64,000 bases of DNA, taken from positions 930,001-994,000 of the forward strand of contig NZ_CAJGYV010000001.1 of the NCBI RefSeq assembly GCF_904846055.1. The letters are read 5' to 3'. This document shows positions 1 to 8,886 of this stretch, in pieces (positions within the stretch are counted from its first letter, which is position 1; the number at the start of each line of letters is the position of its first letter). The position numbers and the translations under genes were made by a program. The notes beneath the pieces were generated by a model. That model ran no database searches, was not told the DNA's origin, and saw nothing but the letters and a program-made list of their open reading frames with translations. Source of the stretch: Psychrobacter ciconiae (GTDB lineage: Bacteria > Pseudomonadota > Gammaproteobacteria > Pseudomonadales > Moraxellaceae).

Positions 1-675
1 CGGATGAACGTAGCTGTTGCCGTGCTGAGATTTTATCGTTTCGGCAATATCAGTAACATAATCGCCTTGATAGCCGTTGCTTGGAAATTTGATTGCCTCG
101 CCGTTTAACTCTAAATAGCGCAAATAAGTGCTCGTTGCCAAAATATCCATCTGCCGACCGGCATCGTTGACGTAATATTCGCGGGTCACCTCATAGCCGA
201 TGGCTTCGAGCAAATTGGCAACGCTCATGCCGATAGCCGCGCCGCGACCGTGACCGACGTGCAGGCTTGAGGTTGGGTTTGCCGACACAAACTCCACCTG
301 AACGCGCTTGCCGGCGAACTCATCACTGCTGCCAAAGCGCTCTTTTTTGCTCAAAATATCATCAAGAACCGCAAATTTGGCGTCTGAATTTAAAAATACG
401 TTGATAAACCCAGGTCCTGCAATCTCAACTTGGCGGATGTCGCTGTTGTCAGGAAGGGCGTCGACGATTTTTTGAGCAAGCGCTCGCGGATTACTTTTGG
501 CAGCTTTTGCCGCCACAAGCGCAATGTTACTGGCAAAATCGCCGTGACTTGGGTCGCGCGTTCGGGTAATCTGACCGCTGTTTTCAAAATCAGCGGGCAA
601 CTCCCCTTGCTCTTTTAGGCGTTGGGTCGCTTTTTGGATTAGCGCGGCTAAGGTGTCGATTTGGGCTTGTGACAT
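1..675 (-). CDS. argS: arginyl-tRNA synthetase, N-terminal 225 residues (runs off the window)
   Basis: Class I aminoacyl-tRNA synthetase that charges tRNA-Arg in the cytoplasm. The reading frame is open from an ATG at 675 to the window edge, so only the N-terminal part is present. The N-terminal Add1 tRNA-binding domain is followed by the segment VEFVSANPT and the class I signature HVGH at about residues 139-142. The usual ArgS form is NPTGPLHVGH; here the two residues after NPT are SS, a mild departure. Confident from motif order and start. Confidence 0.95.
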   Translation of the reverse strand, partial: MSQAQIDTLAALIQKATQRLKEQGELPADFENSGQITRTRDPSHGDFASNIALVAAKAAKSNPRALAQKIVDALPDNSDIRQVEIAGPGFINVFLNSDAKFAVLDDILSKKERFGSSDEFAGKRVQVEFVSANPTSSLHVGHGRGAAIGMSVANLLEAIGYEVTREYYVNDAGRQMDILATSTYLRYLELNGEAIKFPSNGYQGDYVTDIAETIKSQHGNSYVHP

Positions 676-834
676 AAAATTTGCACTCAAAAAATGAAAA
701 TTGGCAAAAAACAGATAACTGATAAATATAACAAGCTTTAGCCGCTATTGCACCCTTTACCCGCCTTTGAGATTAAAAAAATCATGGTTAAAATAAACTA
801 TTGTACCGATTGGGTTGTGTAAGCGTTTTGCTCG

Positions 835-863
835 TTTATAGTAAAGATGCTTCGGCGTATAAT
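835..863 (+). promoter_or_regulatory. possible sigma70 promoter for the DUF2788 gene
   Basis: A perfect TATAAT at 858-863 lies 17 bases after a weak TTTATA at 835-840, about 55 bases before the small membrane-protein gene. The -35 match is poor, so this is tentative. Confidence 0.35.
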
Positions 864-918
864 TAAAAGTAATTCAGCAGCGATATTGCTCAAATTTGGT
901 AAAACTTAAGGATATGTT

Positions 919-1137
919 ATGTTTGCTATTGCCGCCAGTACCGTGACCAGTTGGGGACTTTATGTCCTATTGCCTATTTTTATCGCCTTTTTGTTTTTCA
1001 TTATTTGGGACTTGTCCAAAAAATCTGAAGCCGGTCGTGCCGGCACATTTTGGATGTTTTTGGCGCTGGGCGCAGGATTTATCGGTTTTATTTTAAAGGT
1101 GCTGATTGAAGAAGGCTTTAAGCGCTGGTTTATTTAA
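919..1137 (+). CDS. small two-helix inner-membrane protein, DUF2788 family
   Basis: A 72-residue protein with two hydrophobic helices, at about residues 12-31 and 45-63. They are joined by a short charged loop (DLSKKSEAGRAG) that resembles DUF2788 proteins of Pseudomonas and Acinetobacter. The function of the family is unknown. AAGGA at 909-913 is spaced well before the ATG. It stands alone between the divergent argS and convergent cmoB. Family assignment is from memory of the loop and layout, not a search. Confidence 0.75.
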   Translation: MFAIAASTVTSWGLYVLLPIFIAFLFFIIWDLSKKSEAGRAGTFWMFLALGAGFIGFILKVLIEEGFKRWFI

Positions 1138-1227
1138 AGTTAAAATAAGACTGCAGCGCTTAGCCGTTTTCAACCTGGCTAAACATTCGTCGCGTTCGTC
1201 AATATTCGCTATATTTATGGTGACCTA

Positions 1228-2247
1228 TCATTTTTTTGCAATGAAAGTGGCGCGTTTGGGCGCAGGATAACCTTCAATGGTTTTGCTTAAATCATTGGGG
1301 TCTAAAAAATCCTCAAGTGAATGATAGGTCATCCAGTCCGTTTTGCGCTGCTCCTCAAGGCTTGTCACCGCCACATCCACGCAGCGAACCTCGCTAAATC
1401 CTGCCTTTTTAAGCCAAAGCGTGAGGGCGGCAATCGACGGCAAAAAATAAACGTTGTTCATTTGCGCGTAACGCTCGCTTGGCACTAAAACGGTAGTGTC
1501 GTCGCCATCAACAACGAGGGTTTCGAGCACCAATTCGCCGCCTTTTACCAGCTGACCTTTAAGCTGCTGCAAATGCTCAAATGGTGAGGCGCGGTGATAA
1601 AGCACGCCCATGCTAAAGACAGTATCAAACAGCTGACTGTGCTCAGGCAGCGCCTCAAGCGGCACCGGAATATAATGGGTGCAAAAATCATCTTTATCAC
1701 CAACAAAATGCCGAATCGCCATAAACTGATGATAAAACAAGCACGACGGGTCAATAACAATGACCGTTTTTGCGCCAAGTCCTGCCATTCGCCAACCGTG
1801 ATAGCCCGAGCCGCCGCCAACATCTAAAATACGCCGACCTTTCAGACAGGATAAATGTGGCATCACCCGTTGCCATTTAAAATCACTTCGCCATTCAGTA
1901 TCGATAAAGATTTGTGTGTCATCAGAGCCGATTAAAAAAGGACCTTTTCGCCACGGCGCAAGCTTTCGTAACAGCGCTTCGGTTTGCTTAAATTCAGCTT
2001 GGGTAAAGCAAACTTCAATTTGCAGATTGTCCGAATCAAGCGCGACCTTTTTAGCGTTAATTTTTGGCAATTTATTAATGATGGCTTGATACTCAGGCGC
2101 ATGGGCGAAGTTGTTTTTATCTTTGATGTCGCCCAGCCAATCAGGAAGCAGTTTGAGCCACTCAAAAGCTTTAGGGTGGTATTTTGACAAATTAAGCAGC
2201 GTTAAATAAAGCTCGCGCTCAGCATGAAAGATGGTATCAGAACTCAT
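1228..2247 (-). CDS. cmoB: tRNA U34 carboxymethyltransferase CmoB
   Basis: Transfers the carboxymethyl group of carboxy-S-adenosylmethionine to 5-hydroxyuridine at position 34 of several tRNAs, giving 5-oxyacetyl-uridine (cmo5U), which widens wobble decoding. The 339-residue protein has the CmoB layout: an N-terminal helical part, then a Rossmann methyltransferase core with ILDVGGGSGYH at about residues 140-150 and the following IDPS acidic motif, and FSMGVLYHR further on. CmoA, which makes the cofactor, is encoded 49 bases upstream on the same strand, so the two probably form an operon. No strong ribosome binding site precedes the ATG at 2247. Confidence 0.95.
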   Translation of the reverse strand: MSSDTIFHAERELYLTLLNLSKYHPKAFEWLKLLPDWLGDIKDKNNFAHAPEYQAIINKLPKINAKKVALDSDNLQIEVCFTQAEFKQTEALLRKLAPWRKGPFLIGSDDTQIFIDTEWRSDFKWQRVMPHLSCLKGRRILDVGGGSGYHGWRMAGLGAKTVIVIDPSCLFYHQFMAIRHFVGDKDDFCTHYIPVPLEALPEHSQLFDTVFSMGVLYHRASPFEHLQQLKGQLVKGGELVLETLVVDGDDTTVLVPSERYAQMNNVYFLPSIAALTLWLKKAGFSEVRCVDVAVTSLEEQRKTDWMTYHSLEDFLDPNDLSKTIEGYPAPKRATFIAKK

Positions 2248-2296
2248 AAAAAACCGTGATTGTTAAACTGTAAGTAATTCACAAAAAAAGTGGCGA

Positions 2297-3070
2297 TTAA
2301 GCTTTAAAAGCAATCATCGAAGCAAAGTTTAAAAACTGAAACCACGTCAACTGCCGCTCAAATCCTGCCAGCTTTAAGCGCTGATGATGCTCATCAATGG
2401 TATCAGTGATTAATACGTTTTCTAAAGCGTTGCGTTTGCCGCTGATTTCAAGCTCGCTGTAGCCGTTGGCGCGTTTAAAGTCATAATAGCGCTCAATCAG
2501 CCAAGCATCAAACTGCTCATCTAAAGCGTGGGTTTTTTCGGTTAAAATCAAAATCCCGCCGCTGTCTAACGCGTTATAAATTTGGGTCAACAGCGCCAAG
2601 CGGTCGTCTTTTGGCAAAAACTGCAAGGTTAAGTTTAAAATCACCACATCGCAAGGCTCAAACTCAACCTTCCGGACATCTTGGGTGATGACCTCAATAT
2701 CATGTTCAGGAAAATGCTCATCGAGTACCGCTTGGGCTTTTTCGGTCATGGCAGGGGAGATATCAACCGCCCTGATTTGTAAATCGCTTGGCGCAAAATC
2801 GCTTGCCAGCGCCATGCTTGCCGCCCCAAGCGAGCAGCCTAAATCATAAACGCGGCTGACGCGATGCCCTGCCTCATTTTGCTGATTAAATTTGGCATGA
2901 CGGCGCACAAAAATGGGCAGCATCGCCAAAACTTGACCGTAACCAGGAACACTTCGGCGAATCATGTCCGGAAAGCACGCCACCACTTGTTCATCAAACG
3001 AAAACCGCGCCGCTTTATCAAGAGGCGTGGTGAATAAGGTATCCAGTCCGGCTTGGGGAGTTGTGGTCAT
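2297..3070 (-). CDS. cmoA: carboxy-S-adenosyl-L-methionine synthase CmoA
   Basis: Makes carboxy-SAM from SAM and prephenate, the cofactor used by CmoB next door. The SAM-binding loop [11 protein letters not shown] sits near residue 75 and the family's LTLQFL stretch is present. The frame is open from 3094, but I choose the ATG at 3070: it has AAAGGG seven bases upstream, and the resulting 257 residues fit the family better. Transcribed leftward ahead of cmoB. Confidence 0.95.
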   Translation of the reverse strand: MTTTPQAGLDTLFTTPLDKAARFSFDEQVVACFPDMIRRSVPGYGQVLAMLPIFVRRHAKFNQQNEAGHRVSRVYDLGCSLGAASMALASDFAPSDLQIRAVDISPAMTEKAQAVLDEHFPEHDIEVITQDVRKVEFEPCDVVILNLTLQFLPKDDRLALLTQIYNALDSGGILILTEKTHALDEQFDAWLIERYYDFKRANGYSELEISGKRNALENVLITDTIDEHHQRLKLAGFERQLTWFQFLNFASMIAFKA

Positions 3071-3193
3071 GGCAGCGCCCTTTAAACATAGCAAAAGCGC
3101 ATTATAACATTACTGTTTGTGACAATAGCGGTGCAATTAGGCTGATAAGCTAATCAAAACGCATTTTTTTACTATGAATCAAAAGGACAACTT

Positions 3194-3715
3194 ATGCAAA
3201 CCATTATCTTAGGCGGTGGCTGCTTTTGGTGCACCGAATCGGTTTTTTTAAGCTTAAAAGGCGTTGACTCGGTCGTTTCAGGCTATATGGGCGGCGATGC
3301 AGCAACGGCAAACTACCAAGCCGTTTGCGGCGGTGATACCGGTCATATTGAGGTGATTAAAGTCAGTTTTGATGAGCAAATTATTCCGCTTGAAATTATT
3401 CTCGATGCCTTTTTTACCACCCATGACCCCACCACCCGCGACCGCCAAGGCAACGATGTTGGCAGTCAATACCGAAGCGTGGTATTTTACACCGAAGATG
3501 ACCAAAAGCCGACCATTGACCGCGTGATTAATGAGCTTCGTGATGGCGGCGTGAATGTGGTCACTGAGGTTCATCCGGCAAGCGCGTTTTATGAAGCCGA
3601 AGACTACCACCAAGATTTTTATAATAAAAACCCAAACCAAGCCTATTGCAACTTTTCTATCCCGCCAAAGCTTGCCAAATTGCGTCAGTCTCTTGGTCAA
3701 TATATGACCAGTTAG
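3194..3715 (+). CDS. msrA: peptide-methionine (S)-S-oxide reductase MsrA
   Basis: Repairs oxidised methionine by reducing the S-sulfoxide in proteins, with thioredoxin as the usual reductant. At 173 residues it is a compact MsrA. GGGCFWCTE puts the nucleophilic cysteine at residue 10 only ten residues from the start, with a second cysteine at residue 13. The conserved GYMGG and the HDPTTRDRQGNDVGSQYRS stretch follow. The CFWC form, instead of the common CFWG, offers a nearby resolving cysteine. AAAGGA precedes the ATG. Confidence 0.95.
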   Translation: MQTIILGGGCFWCTESVFLSLKGVDSVVSGYMGGDAATANYQAVCGGDTGHIEVIKVSFDEQIIPLEIILDAFFTTHDPTTRDRQGNDVGSQYRSVVFYTEDDQKPTIDRVINELRDGGVNVVTEVHPASAFYEAEDYHQDFYNKNPNQAYCNFSIPPKLAKLRQSLGQYMTS

Positions 3716-3804
3716 CGCCTAATGAGTCACTGATTAAGGTTCGAGGGTGGCTTGTTAACTTGTAGGGGCGGATAAGTTACCTCCCCTATCCCAACCGAGT
3801 GTTG

Positions 3805-3815
3805 CAAGCGGTCAT
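3805..3815 (+). repeat. intergenic motif CAAGCGGTCAT, copy 1
   Basis: First of three exact copies of this 11-mer in the window (others at 9717-9727 and 35288-35298), with a near copy at 37655-37664 on the other strand. It lies between msrA and the thiopurine methyltransferase gene. The core resembles the Actinobacillus-type uptake sequence ACAAGCGGT. Function here is unproven. Confidence 0.5.
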
Positions 3816-3920
3816 AAGCGTGGTTTTCGCGCTTTTGGGTTTATTTTTTGTGGATTATCGGTCATGATACGGGTCTTGAGCGTTTTATAATCCCTAAGCG
3901 TTTATCATAAAGGCGGTATT

Positions 3921-4598
3921 ATGACTCCTGAATTTTGGCAATTACGCTGGCAAACCGGTCGCATTGGCTTTAACCAAGACGCCCCTAACCCCTTGTTAAT
4001 CAAATACTTTGACGCCTTAAAGCTTAGCGTTGGCAGTCATGTTTTTGTGCCATTTTGTGGCAAGTCGGTGGATATGATTTGGCTTGCCAATCAAGGCTTT
4101 CATGTGGTTGGGGTCGAGCTTGTTGAAGAAGCTGCATTGGCATTTTTTAGAGAAAATAAGCTTGATTTTACCGTGACGCCGCAATTAACCCACCCAAGCA
4201 TTCGCTTTTATCGCAGTAAAATCAATAAGCAATCGATTACCATCATTACCGGTGATATGTTTGCGCTTACTGATAAAGACTTGGGCGAGATTGACGGCGT
4301 TTATGACCGCGCCGCCCTCATTGCTTTGCCAAAAGAGATGCGCGAGGCGTATAGCGCTCAGGTTCAAGCGCTGACTCAAAATGCCCCGCAGCTGATCGTC
4401 ACTTTAAATTATGACGAAGAGGCTTGGGAAGGTCCGCCGTTTTCAGTAACGCCAAAGCAAATTTTGGACTATTATCAAAACTCTTATGTCATTAAAAAGA
4501 TTTTTAATGCCCCCTCAATCTTAAATGCCGCACCAGAGCTTGCGGTCAGCGAACAAGTTTGGTTGCTGTGCCCAAAACCTAAAGCCGACTTAAAATAA
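3921..4598 (+). CDS. tpm: thiopurine S-methyltransferase
   Basis: Bacterial TPMT-family SAM methyltransferase of 225 residues. In other bacteria the family methylates thiopurines and detoxifies selenite and tellurite. The family start FWxxRWxxGxIGFxQ is clear, followed by VPFCGKSVDM (SAM-binding loop, about residues 43-52), VVGVELVEEA and the YDRAALIALP motif after motif II. A TATAAT lies at 3886-3891, though without a good -35. Monocistronic, with GGCGG before the ATG. Confidence 0.93.
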   Translation: MTPEFWQLRWQTGRIGFNQDAPNPLLIKYFDALKLSVGSHVFVPFCGKSVDMIWLANQGFHVVGVELVEEAALAFFRENKLDFTVTPQLTHPSIRFYRSKINKQSITIITGDMFALTDKDLGEIDGVYDRAALIALPKEMREAYSAQVQALTQNAPQLIVTLNYDEEAWEGPPFSVTPKQILDYYQNSYVIKKIFNAPSILNAAPELAVSEQVWLLCPKPKADLK

Positions 4599-4604
4599 GA
4601 AGGC

Positions 4605-4652
4605 AGTCATTATTCAATGTAGTCACTATTTAGTGTAGTCATTATTTAATGA
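4605..4652. repeat. three tandem 16-bp units, each nearly palindromic
   Basis: Units at 4605-4620, 4621-4636 and 4637-4652 share the frame AGTCAYTATTyArTGt. The cores of units 2 and 3 are perfect inverted repeats, CACTA-TT-TAGTG and CATTA-TT-TAATG, so the two differ by paired changes that keep the symmetry. Unit 1 has one mismatch. They follow the tpm stop codon within 6 bases and precede the lytic transglycosylase gene by about 180 bases. Confidence 0.6.
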
Positions 4653-4830
4653 ATGTTATCTAAACTTAGCTTTACCCATTCTTATAAAAATAAGATATTC
4701 AATTTTCTTTTAATTGCCTAGGATATTCGTTACTCTATCTTCAATAATGATAAATAAGGTCATTTTGTCGGCTTAATTTTACGATTAAACAGAAAATTGC
4801 AGCGAAAAATAGTAACTTGAGGACACAATT

Positions 4831-6267
4831 ATGAAATCGGCTTTTTTTTACCAAGGCGTCATGGCAGCAGCAGGGCTAATGCTGGCAGTTTCCAGTCAAG
4901 CGGCGGACGCGCCTAATTTATCCAACAGTGCATTTCAGCAATGTTTAAATACGCTTAAAAACTCCAGTCAGTTTCGCGGGGTGAGCGCCTCAACCTTTGA
5001 GCGCTATCGCCCAAGCGCCCCTGACCCAAGTGTGATTTCGTCGCTAAACTATCAGCCTGAATTCCAAAAAGACGTTTGGGATTATCTGTCATCACTTGTG
5101 GACAAAGAGCGCGTCGAAGATGGCATTCGTGCCAAGCGTCAATGGTCAGATGTGCTCCGGCAAATCGAGTCGCGCTATGGCGTCAAAGCCGAGCACGTAC
5201 TAGGCGTTTGGGGCGTTGAATCCAACTTTGGGCAAACGCTTGGCAAAAAGCCGTTGTTTGAGTCGCTTGCGACCTTATCGTGTTTTGATCGCCGTCAAAG
5301 CTACTTTCGCGGTGAGTTTGCCAACGCTCTAAAAATCGTTCAAAACGGCGACATCAACGCCAGCGACATGACCGGCTCTTGGGCTGGGGCATTTGGGCAA
5401 ACGCAATTTATGCCAAGCACCTTTTTAGAATTGGCGGTTGATTTTGATGGCGATGGTCGCCGCGATTTGGTCAATAGCGTTCCGGACGCCCTTGCCTCCA
5501 CTGCCAACTTTTTAGCAAAACGCGGCTACAGATCCGGCGAGCCTTGGGGCTATGAGGTCAAATTACCAAGTGGCTATTGGGCAGCGTCTAACCGTAAAGA
5601 CAAAAAATCAATGAGTCATTGGCGTGACCAAGGCTTAACATTAGCCAATGGCAGCCCCTTGCCCTATGACTTGAGCAGCGCAGGCTTGCTACTGCCAGCT
5701 GGCAAAGATGGTCCGGCGTTTTTGGTGGGCAAAAACTTTGACACCTTTTACTCGTACAATGCGTCAGAAAACTACGCTTTAGCCATTGCTCATTTGTCAG
5801 ACCTTATCACCCGCGAGGACAGCTCAAAAACCGACTTTATCACCGCGTGGCCAACAGACGACCCTGGTATCAGCCGCCAAGAAGCCAAAGACATTCAACA
5901 AGCGCTCTTAAACGCCGGCTATGATATCGGCGCGGTAGATGGCATTATCGGTGATAATACAAGAAAAGCGATTAAAGAATATCAAGCTAGTCGTGGCATT
6001 TTCCCTGCCGATGGTCGCGCGGGCAAGAAGTTTTATAATCAAATCGCTGCAAATCGCGCCACATCGCAAGCACCGGCTTCAGCGCAATCAGCGGATAGAA
6101 TAGGACAGCTGATTCAGCAGCAATCTCCCAAAGCTTCAAGCACCCAAACCCAAAGTGCGGCGCCAACGACCATAGCCCCAACTGCTCGCATCGGTAATGC
6201 CCGTTATCGCCGAGAAAGAGGCACTGACGGCGTGGTTCGCCTTGTCCGTGTTGACGAAGGTCAATAA
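4831..6267 (+). CDS. lytic murein transglycosylase, MltB type, with peptidoglycan-binding domain
   Basis: Periplasmic enzyme that cleaves the MurNAc-GlcNAc bond of peptidoglycan to 1,6-anhydro-muropeptides. A signal peptide covers about residues 1-25; there is no lipobox cysteine, so it is probably soluble rather than a lipoprotein. The transglycosylase domain follows, with the catalytic glutamate in GVWGVESNFG (Glu130), then GAFGQTQFMPSTFL and the DFDGDGRRDL stretch of this family. A PG_binding_1 domain lies at about residues 350-395 (VDGIIGDNTRKAIKEYQ), then a low-complexity Gln/Ser/Ala linker and a short basic tail. AGGA precedes the ATG. Confidence 0.93.
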   Translation: MKSAFFYQGVMAAAGLMLAVSSQAADAPNLSNSAFQQCLNTLKNSSQFRGVSASTFERYRPSAPDPSVISSLNYQPEFQKDVWDYLSSLVDKERVEDGIRAKRQWSDVLRQIESRYGVKAEHVLGVWGVESNFGQTLGKKPLFESLATLSCFDRRQSYFRGEFANALKIVQNGDINASDMTGSWAGAFGQTQFMPSTFLELAVDFDGDGRRDLVNSVPDALASTANFLAKRGYRSGEPWGYEVKLPSGYWAASNRKDKKSMSHWRDQGLTLANGSPLPYDLSSAGLLLPAGKDGPAFLVGKNFDTFYSYNASENYALAIAHLSDLITREDSSKTDFITAWPTDDPGISRQEAKDIQQALLNAGYDIGAVDGIIGDNTRKAIKEYQASRGIFPADGRAGKKFYNQIAANRATSQAPASAQSADRIGQLIQQQSPKASSTQTQSAAPTTIAPTARIGNARYRRERGTDGVVRLVRVDEGQ

Positions 6268-6284
6268 TTAAGTAAGCCCTAATA

Positions 6285-6315
6285 AAAAAACCACGCCAAT
6301 TTAGCGTGGTTTTTT
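6285..6315. terminator. bidirectional Rho-independent terminator
   Basis: Perfect 12-bp stem AAAAAACCACGC / GCGTGGTTTTTT around a 7-base loop, with T runs in both directions. It serves the transglycosylase gene and probably the convergent small gene at 6381-6671. Confidence 0.9.
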
Positions 6316-6380
6316 ATTGATTGCTCGAAAGTTTTAAGTTTTAAAGGTGGGTTGTGAAAACCTGAGAGGGTTTAGACGCA

Positions 6381-6671
6381 TTAAACGACTGGCGGTGGAA
6401 TTGGCTTACCGTTATCGCCATCCCAGTTTTCGCGCGCTTTTTCGTCTAAGTCAGCAGGCGTTTTATGTTCCCACTTCCCGTTTTCACGCCACGTGGCATC
6501 GCCCCAATCGTCTTCTTCTTCTTTAGCGTCCCAATCATTATAGGTTTTACTGGGATCAAGACCGCGCCGCTTCATATCCGCCACTTGCTCTTCTAGCGTA
6601 TGAAATTGTTCCGCGTCATGCATGGTCTTTTCAAGCGCTTCAAGCTCTTGTAATTTTTGTTTGTCTGTCAT
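6381..6671 (-). CDS. small acidic hypothetical protein
   Basis: A 96-residue protein that I do not recognise. It is rich in Asp, Glu, Lys and Trp (five Trp), with no signal peptide or membrane helix. The N-terminal half is predicted helical (heptad-like ELEALEKTMHDAEQFHTLEEQ) and the C-terminal half is a W/D-rich segment ending in a Pro-rich tail. A clear AAGGAG at seven bases before the ATG supports a real gene. It is the last gene of the leftward run that begins with the DUF1285 gene. Confidence 0.7.
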   Translation of the reverse strand: MTDKQKLQELEALEKTMHDAEQFHTLEEQVADMKRRGLDPSKTYNDWDAKEEEDDWGDATWRENGKWEHKTPADLDEKARENWDGDNGKPIPPPVV

Positions 6672-6787
6672 GGTTTACTCCTTTATTTCTTATAATAGGC
6701 AGCTATCCTATTATTACCCAAAGGTTTTGCCGCAACAGTAGCAGTTTTATTACAAATCGTAGTCTAAGCTTAGGCGAAACTTAAGGC

Positions 6788-7807
6788 TCAGCTTTGATTA
6801 AAATTGTCCTCAAACAATTTTTTGGCATGAAAAGTCAATTTCCAAAGCTCTTGGGCTTGGCGGCTGCCGGTTGCCGTCAGCTGAATCCAATTTGCCGCAA
6901 CAAGCAGCTTTTGCAACCGAATGACATCTTTTTGATGAATTTGACAACGCGAAACGGCATGAACATTGGGCATGATTTTTTTGATATCGCGCTCAGCTTT
7001 ATTGACGATCAAGCGATTGATACAGCTTTGCAGACCATAATTTGAAAATGCGGCTGGAATTCTAATAAGCGCCTGCAAAATTTCGCCCCAAGTGCAACTA
7101 AGGGTCATGGTGACATCACTTAAGTTACCGCCTTCATAAGCTTGAGCATTGTATTGAAAATTAAATTCATCACTTAAAACAAGCAGCTTGGTGACAGCAT
7201 CATCGCCACGATGCTCTGGGGCGGCAAGGTTTTTATTGGCAAAAAAACGGTTGGGGGATGTGGTACTGATGGAGGGTAACGCCGCTGAGGTGATGCCGCT
7301 GGTTGTGCTTGACTCGGTTGCGGTAACCGGACTTGACGAATCGGCTCGAACCCAGCCTGTCGCCGAGTAGCGCTCAAGCAAATCGTTAAAGGCATAGGTC
7401 AGCAATTGGCTGATATCTGTACGATCATCATAATAATAAACGTGACTTGCCTGCTGCTCAACCGTTCGAGTAAAATCCTGCAACTGCCGCGTGATTAATG
7501 TGCCCTCAGGAAGCGTTTTGATTAAAATCAGCATCGGTTTTAGCTTCGCTTTTGCGCTTAAATAGCTTAAATGCAGCTGACTTACCCCAGTTTTGTGGGT
7601 TGCGCCATAAGTTTCACCAATCACCACCAACGTATAGTCGCAAGCCTCAATACACTGACGACCATAAAGTGCTGCTTGTGGCAGCTGACTTGAAACATCA
7701 TACGTCAAAAATGCGCGCGATTGAAAAAATATCGCCAAACGATCGAGGACCAACAACTGATCGTTGGCCGCGCAAATGATATGAATATGATAGCGACGAT
7801 TGGGCAC
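6788..7807 (-). CDS. DUF4062/TIR-like domain protein
   Basis: A 339-residue protein of unknown function. Residues 1-150 look like a DUF4062 (TIR/STIR-like flavodoxin) fold: an initial beta strand (YHIHIICAAND), a short second strand, then CDYTLVVIGETYG, a GVSQLHLSYLSAKA helix and a PMLILIK strand. This is the layout of DUF4062 domains in signalling and defence proteins. A Ser/Thr-rich linker (about 155-190) leads to a C-terminal domain ending in a winged-helix-like segment. It starts at GTG 7807 with GAGG upstream, 150 bases downstream of murI. No signal peptide. The family call is by pattern only. Confidence 0.6.
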   Translation of the reverse strand: MPNRRYHIHIICAANDQLLVLDRLAIFFQSRAFLTYDVSSQLPQAALYGRQCIEACDYTLVVIGETYGATHKTGVSQLHLSYLSAKAKLKPMLILIKTLPEGTLITRQLQDFTRTVEQQASHVYYYDDRTDISQLLTYAFNDLLERYSATGWVRADSSSPVTATESSTTSGITSAALPSISTTSPNRFFANKNLAAPEHRGDDAVTKLLVLSDEFNFQYNAQAYEGGNLSDVTMTLSCTWGEILQALIRIPAAFSNYGLQSCINRLIVNKAERDIKKIMPNVHAVSRCQIHQKDVIRLQKLLVAANWIQLTATGSRQAQELWKLTFHAKKLFEDNFNQS

Positions 7808-7957
7808 AGTAACCTCTATAACTTACGCCATGACGTTAAAATTGGCTCACAATTAAACTCCATAGCCTAGCATAATCTCTAGCTGACCGTGGCATTTTCT
7901 AAGGTCAATTCAAAGAATATTACAGCCGTTTATAAAATCCTTAGCTATATTAAGGTT

Positions 7958-8827
7958 TTACAAAAAAGTAATACAAAACTTGCTTCCAAGCAAGCGCTGA
8001 ACCAAACTTTTGGTATGACTATCCATTTTACTGGCATAAAATGCAAGCGGCAGCGGTGCTTGATTTTGAAGACGCTTTTGATGGGGCGGCGCAATCATAT
8101 TGCTTTGCAATAACAAGTAATGAACGCGCTCAGCAATCGCTTGACCTGAATCAATAACCGTCATAGCCAGCTGATTTTTGGCAATCTCGGCATTTAAAAA
8201 CGCTTTGAAAAATGGGTAATGAGTACAACCAAGAACAATATGATCGACCTGATGATCAGAAAAATCAAGCAGCTGACGACCCAGCCTTTTGGCAGTGCTT
8301 GAAGTCATCGGCATGCCAGCCTCCACCCAAGGCACCAGCTCAGGATCAAAATACTTGATGACTTGCGTCTGATTTGGGATTGCCACCTCAGTGATGACTT
8401 GGTTCAAAAGCGCGCCGCTGAGGGTCGCTTTGGTAGCCAGTACCGCCACTTGACGCGACTGACTGGCAAGCACGGCAGGCTTGAGCGCCGGAACCAGCCC
8501 CACGATAGGTAAATTAGGATACGTTAAGCGGGCGGCGGTCAATCCGTAAGCTGAAGCACTATTACAAGCAATGACAATTAATTTGCAGCCCTGCTGGCAT
8601 AACCAATCGACGGCGCTTAAGGTCAATGCTTGAATCTCAGTACTGTCGCGGCTGCCATAAGGGACGTTTAAGGTGTCCGCAAAATATACAAAACGCTCAT
8701 TTGGCAAGGCTTTTGCCAGATGCTGATAGACGGACAAGCCGCCAACGCCGGAGTCAAAAAGACCAATGGGCGCAAGCGATTGGGAAGCAGAAGCAGTCAA
8801 AAGTGAAGCAGCACCGATTGCGGTCAT
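7958..8827 (-). CDS. murI: glutamate racemase
   Basis: Converts L- to D-glutamate for peptidoglycan. The Asp25 motif GLFDSGVGGLS, the catalytic pair Cys88 (ACNSASA) and Cys201 (GCTHYP) and the YFADTLNVPYG stretch are all present in 289 residues. The first 20 residues (Ala/Ser-rich) are an extra N-terminal extension. It lies 59 bases downstream of the DUF1285 gene on the same strand and may be co-transcribed with it. Confidence 0.96.
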   Translation of the reverse strand: MTAIGAASLLTASASQSLAPIGLFDSGVGGLSVYQHLAKALPNERFVYFADTLNVPYGSRDSTEIQALTLSAVDWLCQQGCKLIVIACNSASAYGLTAARLTYPNLPIVGLVPALKPAVLASQSRQVAVLATKATLSGALLNQVITEVAIPNQTQVIKYFDPELVPWVEAGMPMTSSTAKRLGRQLLDFSDHQVDHIVLGCTHYPFFKAFLNAEIAKNQLAMTVIDSGQAIAERVHYLLLQSNMIAPPHQKRLQNQAPLPLAFYASKMDSHTKSLVQRLLGSKFCITFL

Positions 8828-8886
8828 GGCAAACTCTGTCTTTTTTGGGATAAAAATAATAGGTTAACACTCTTGCAATGGTCAGC

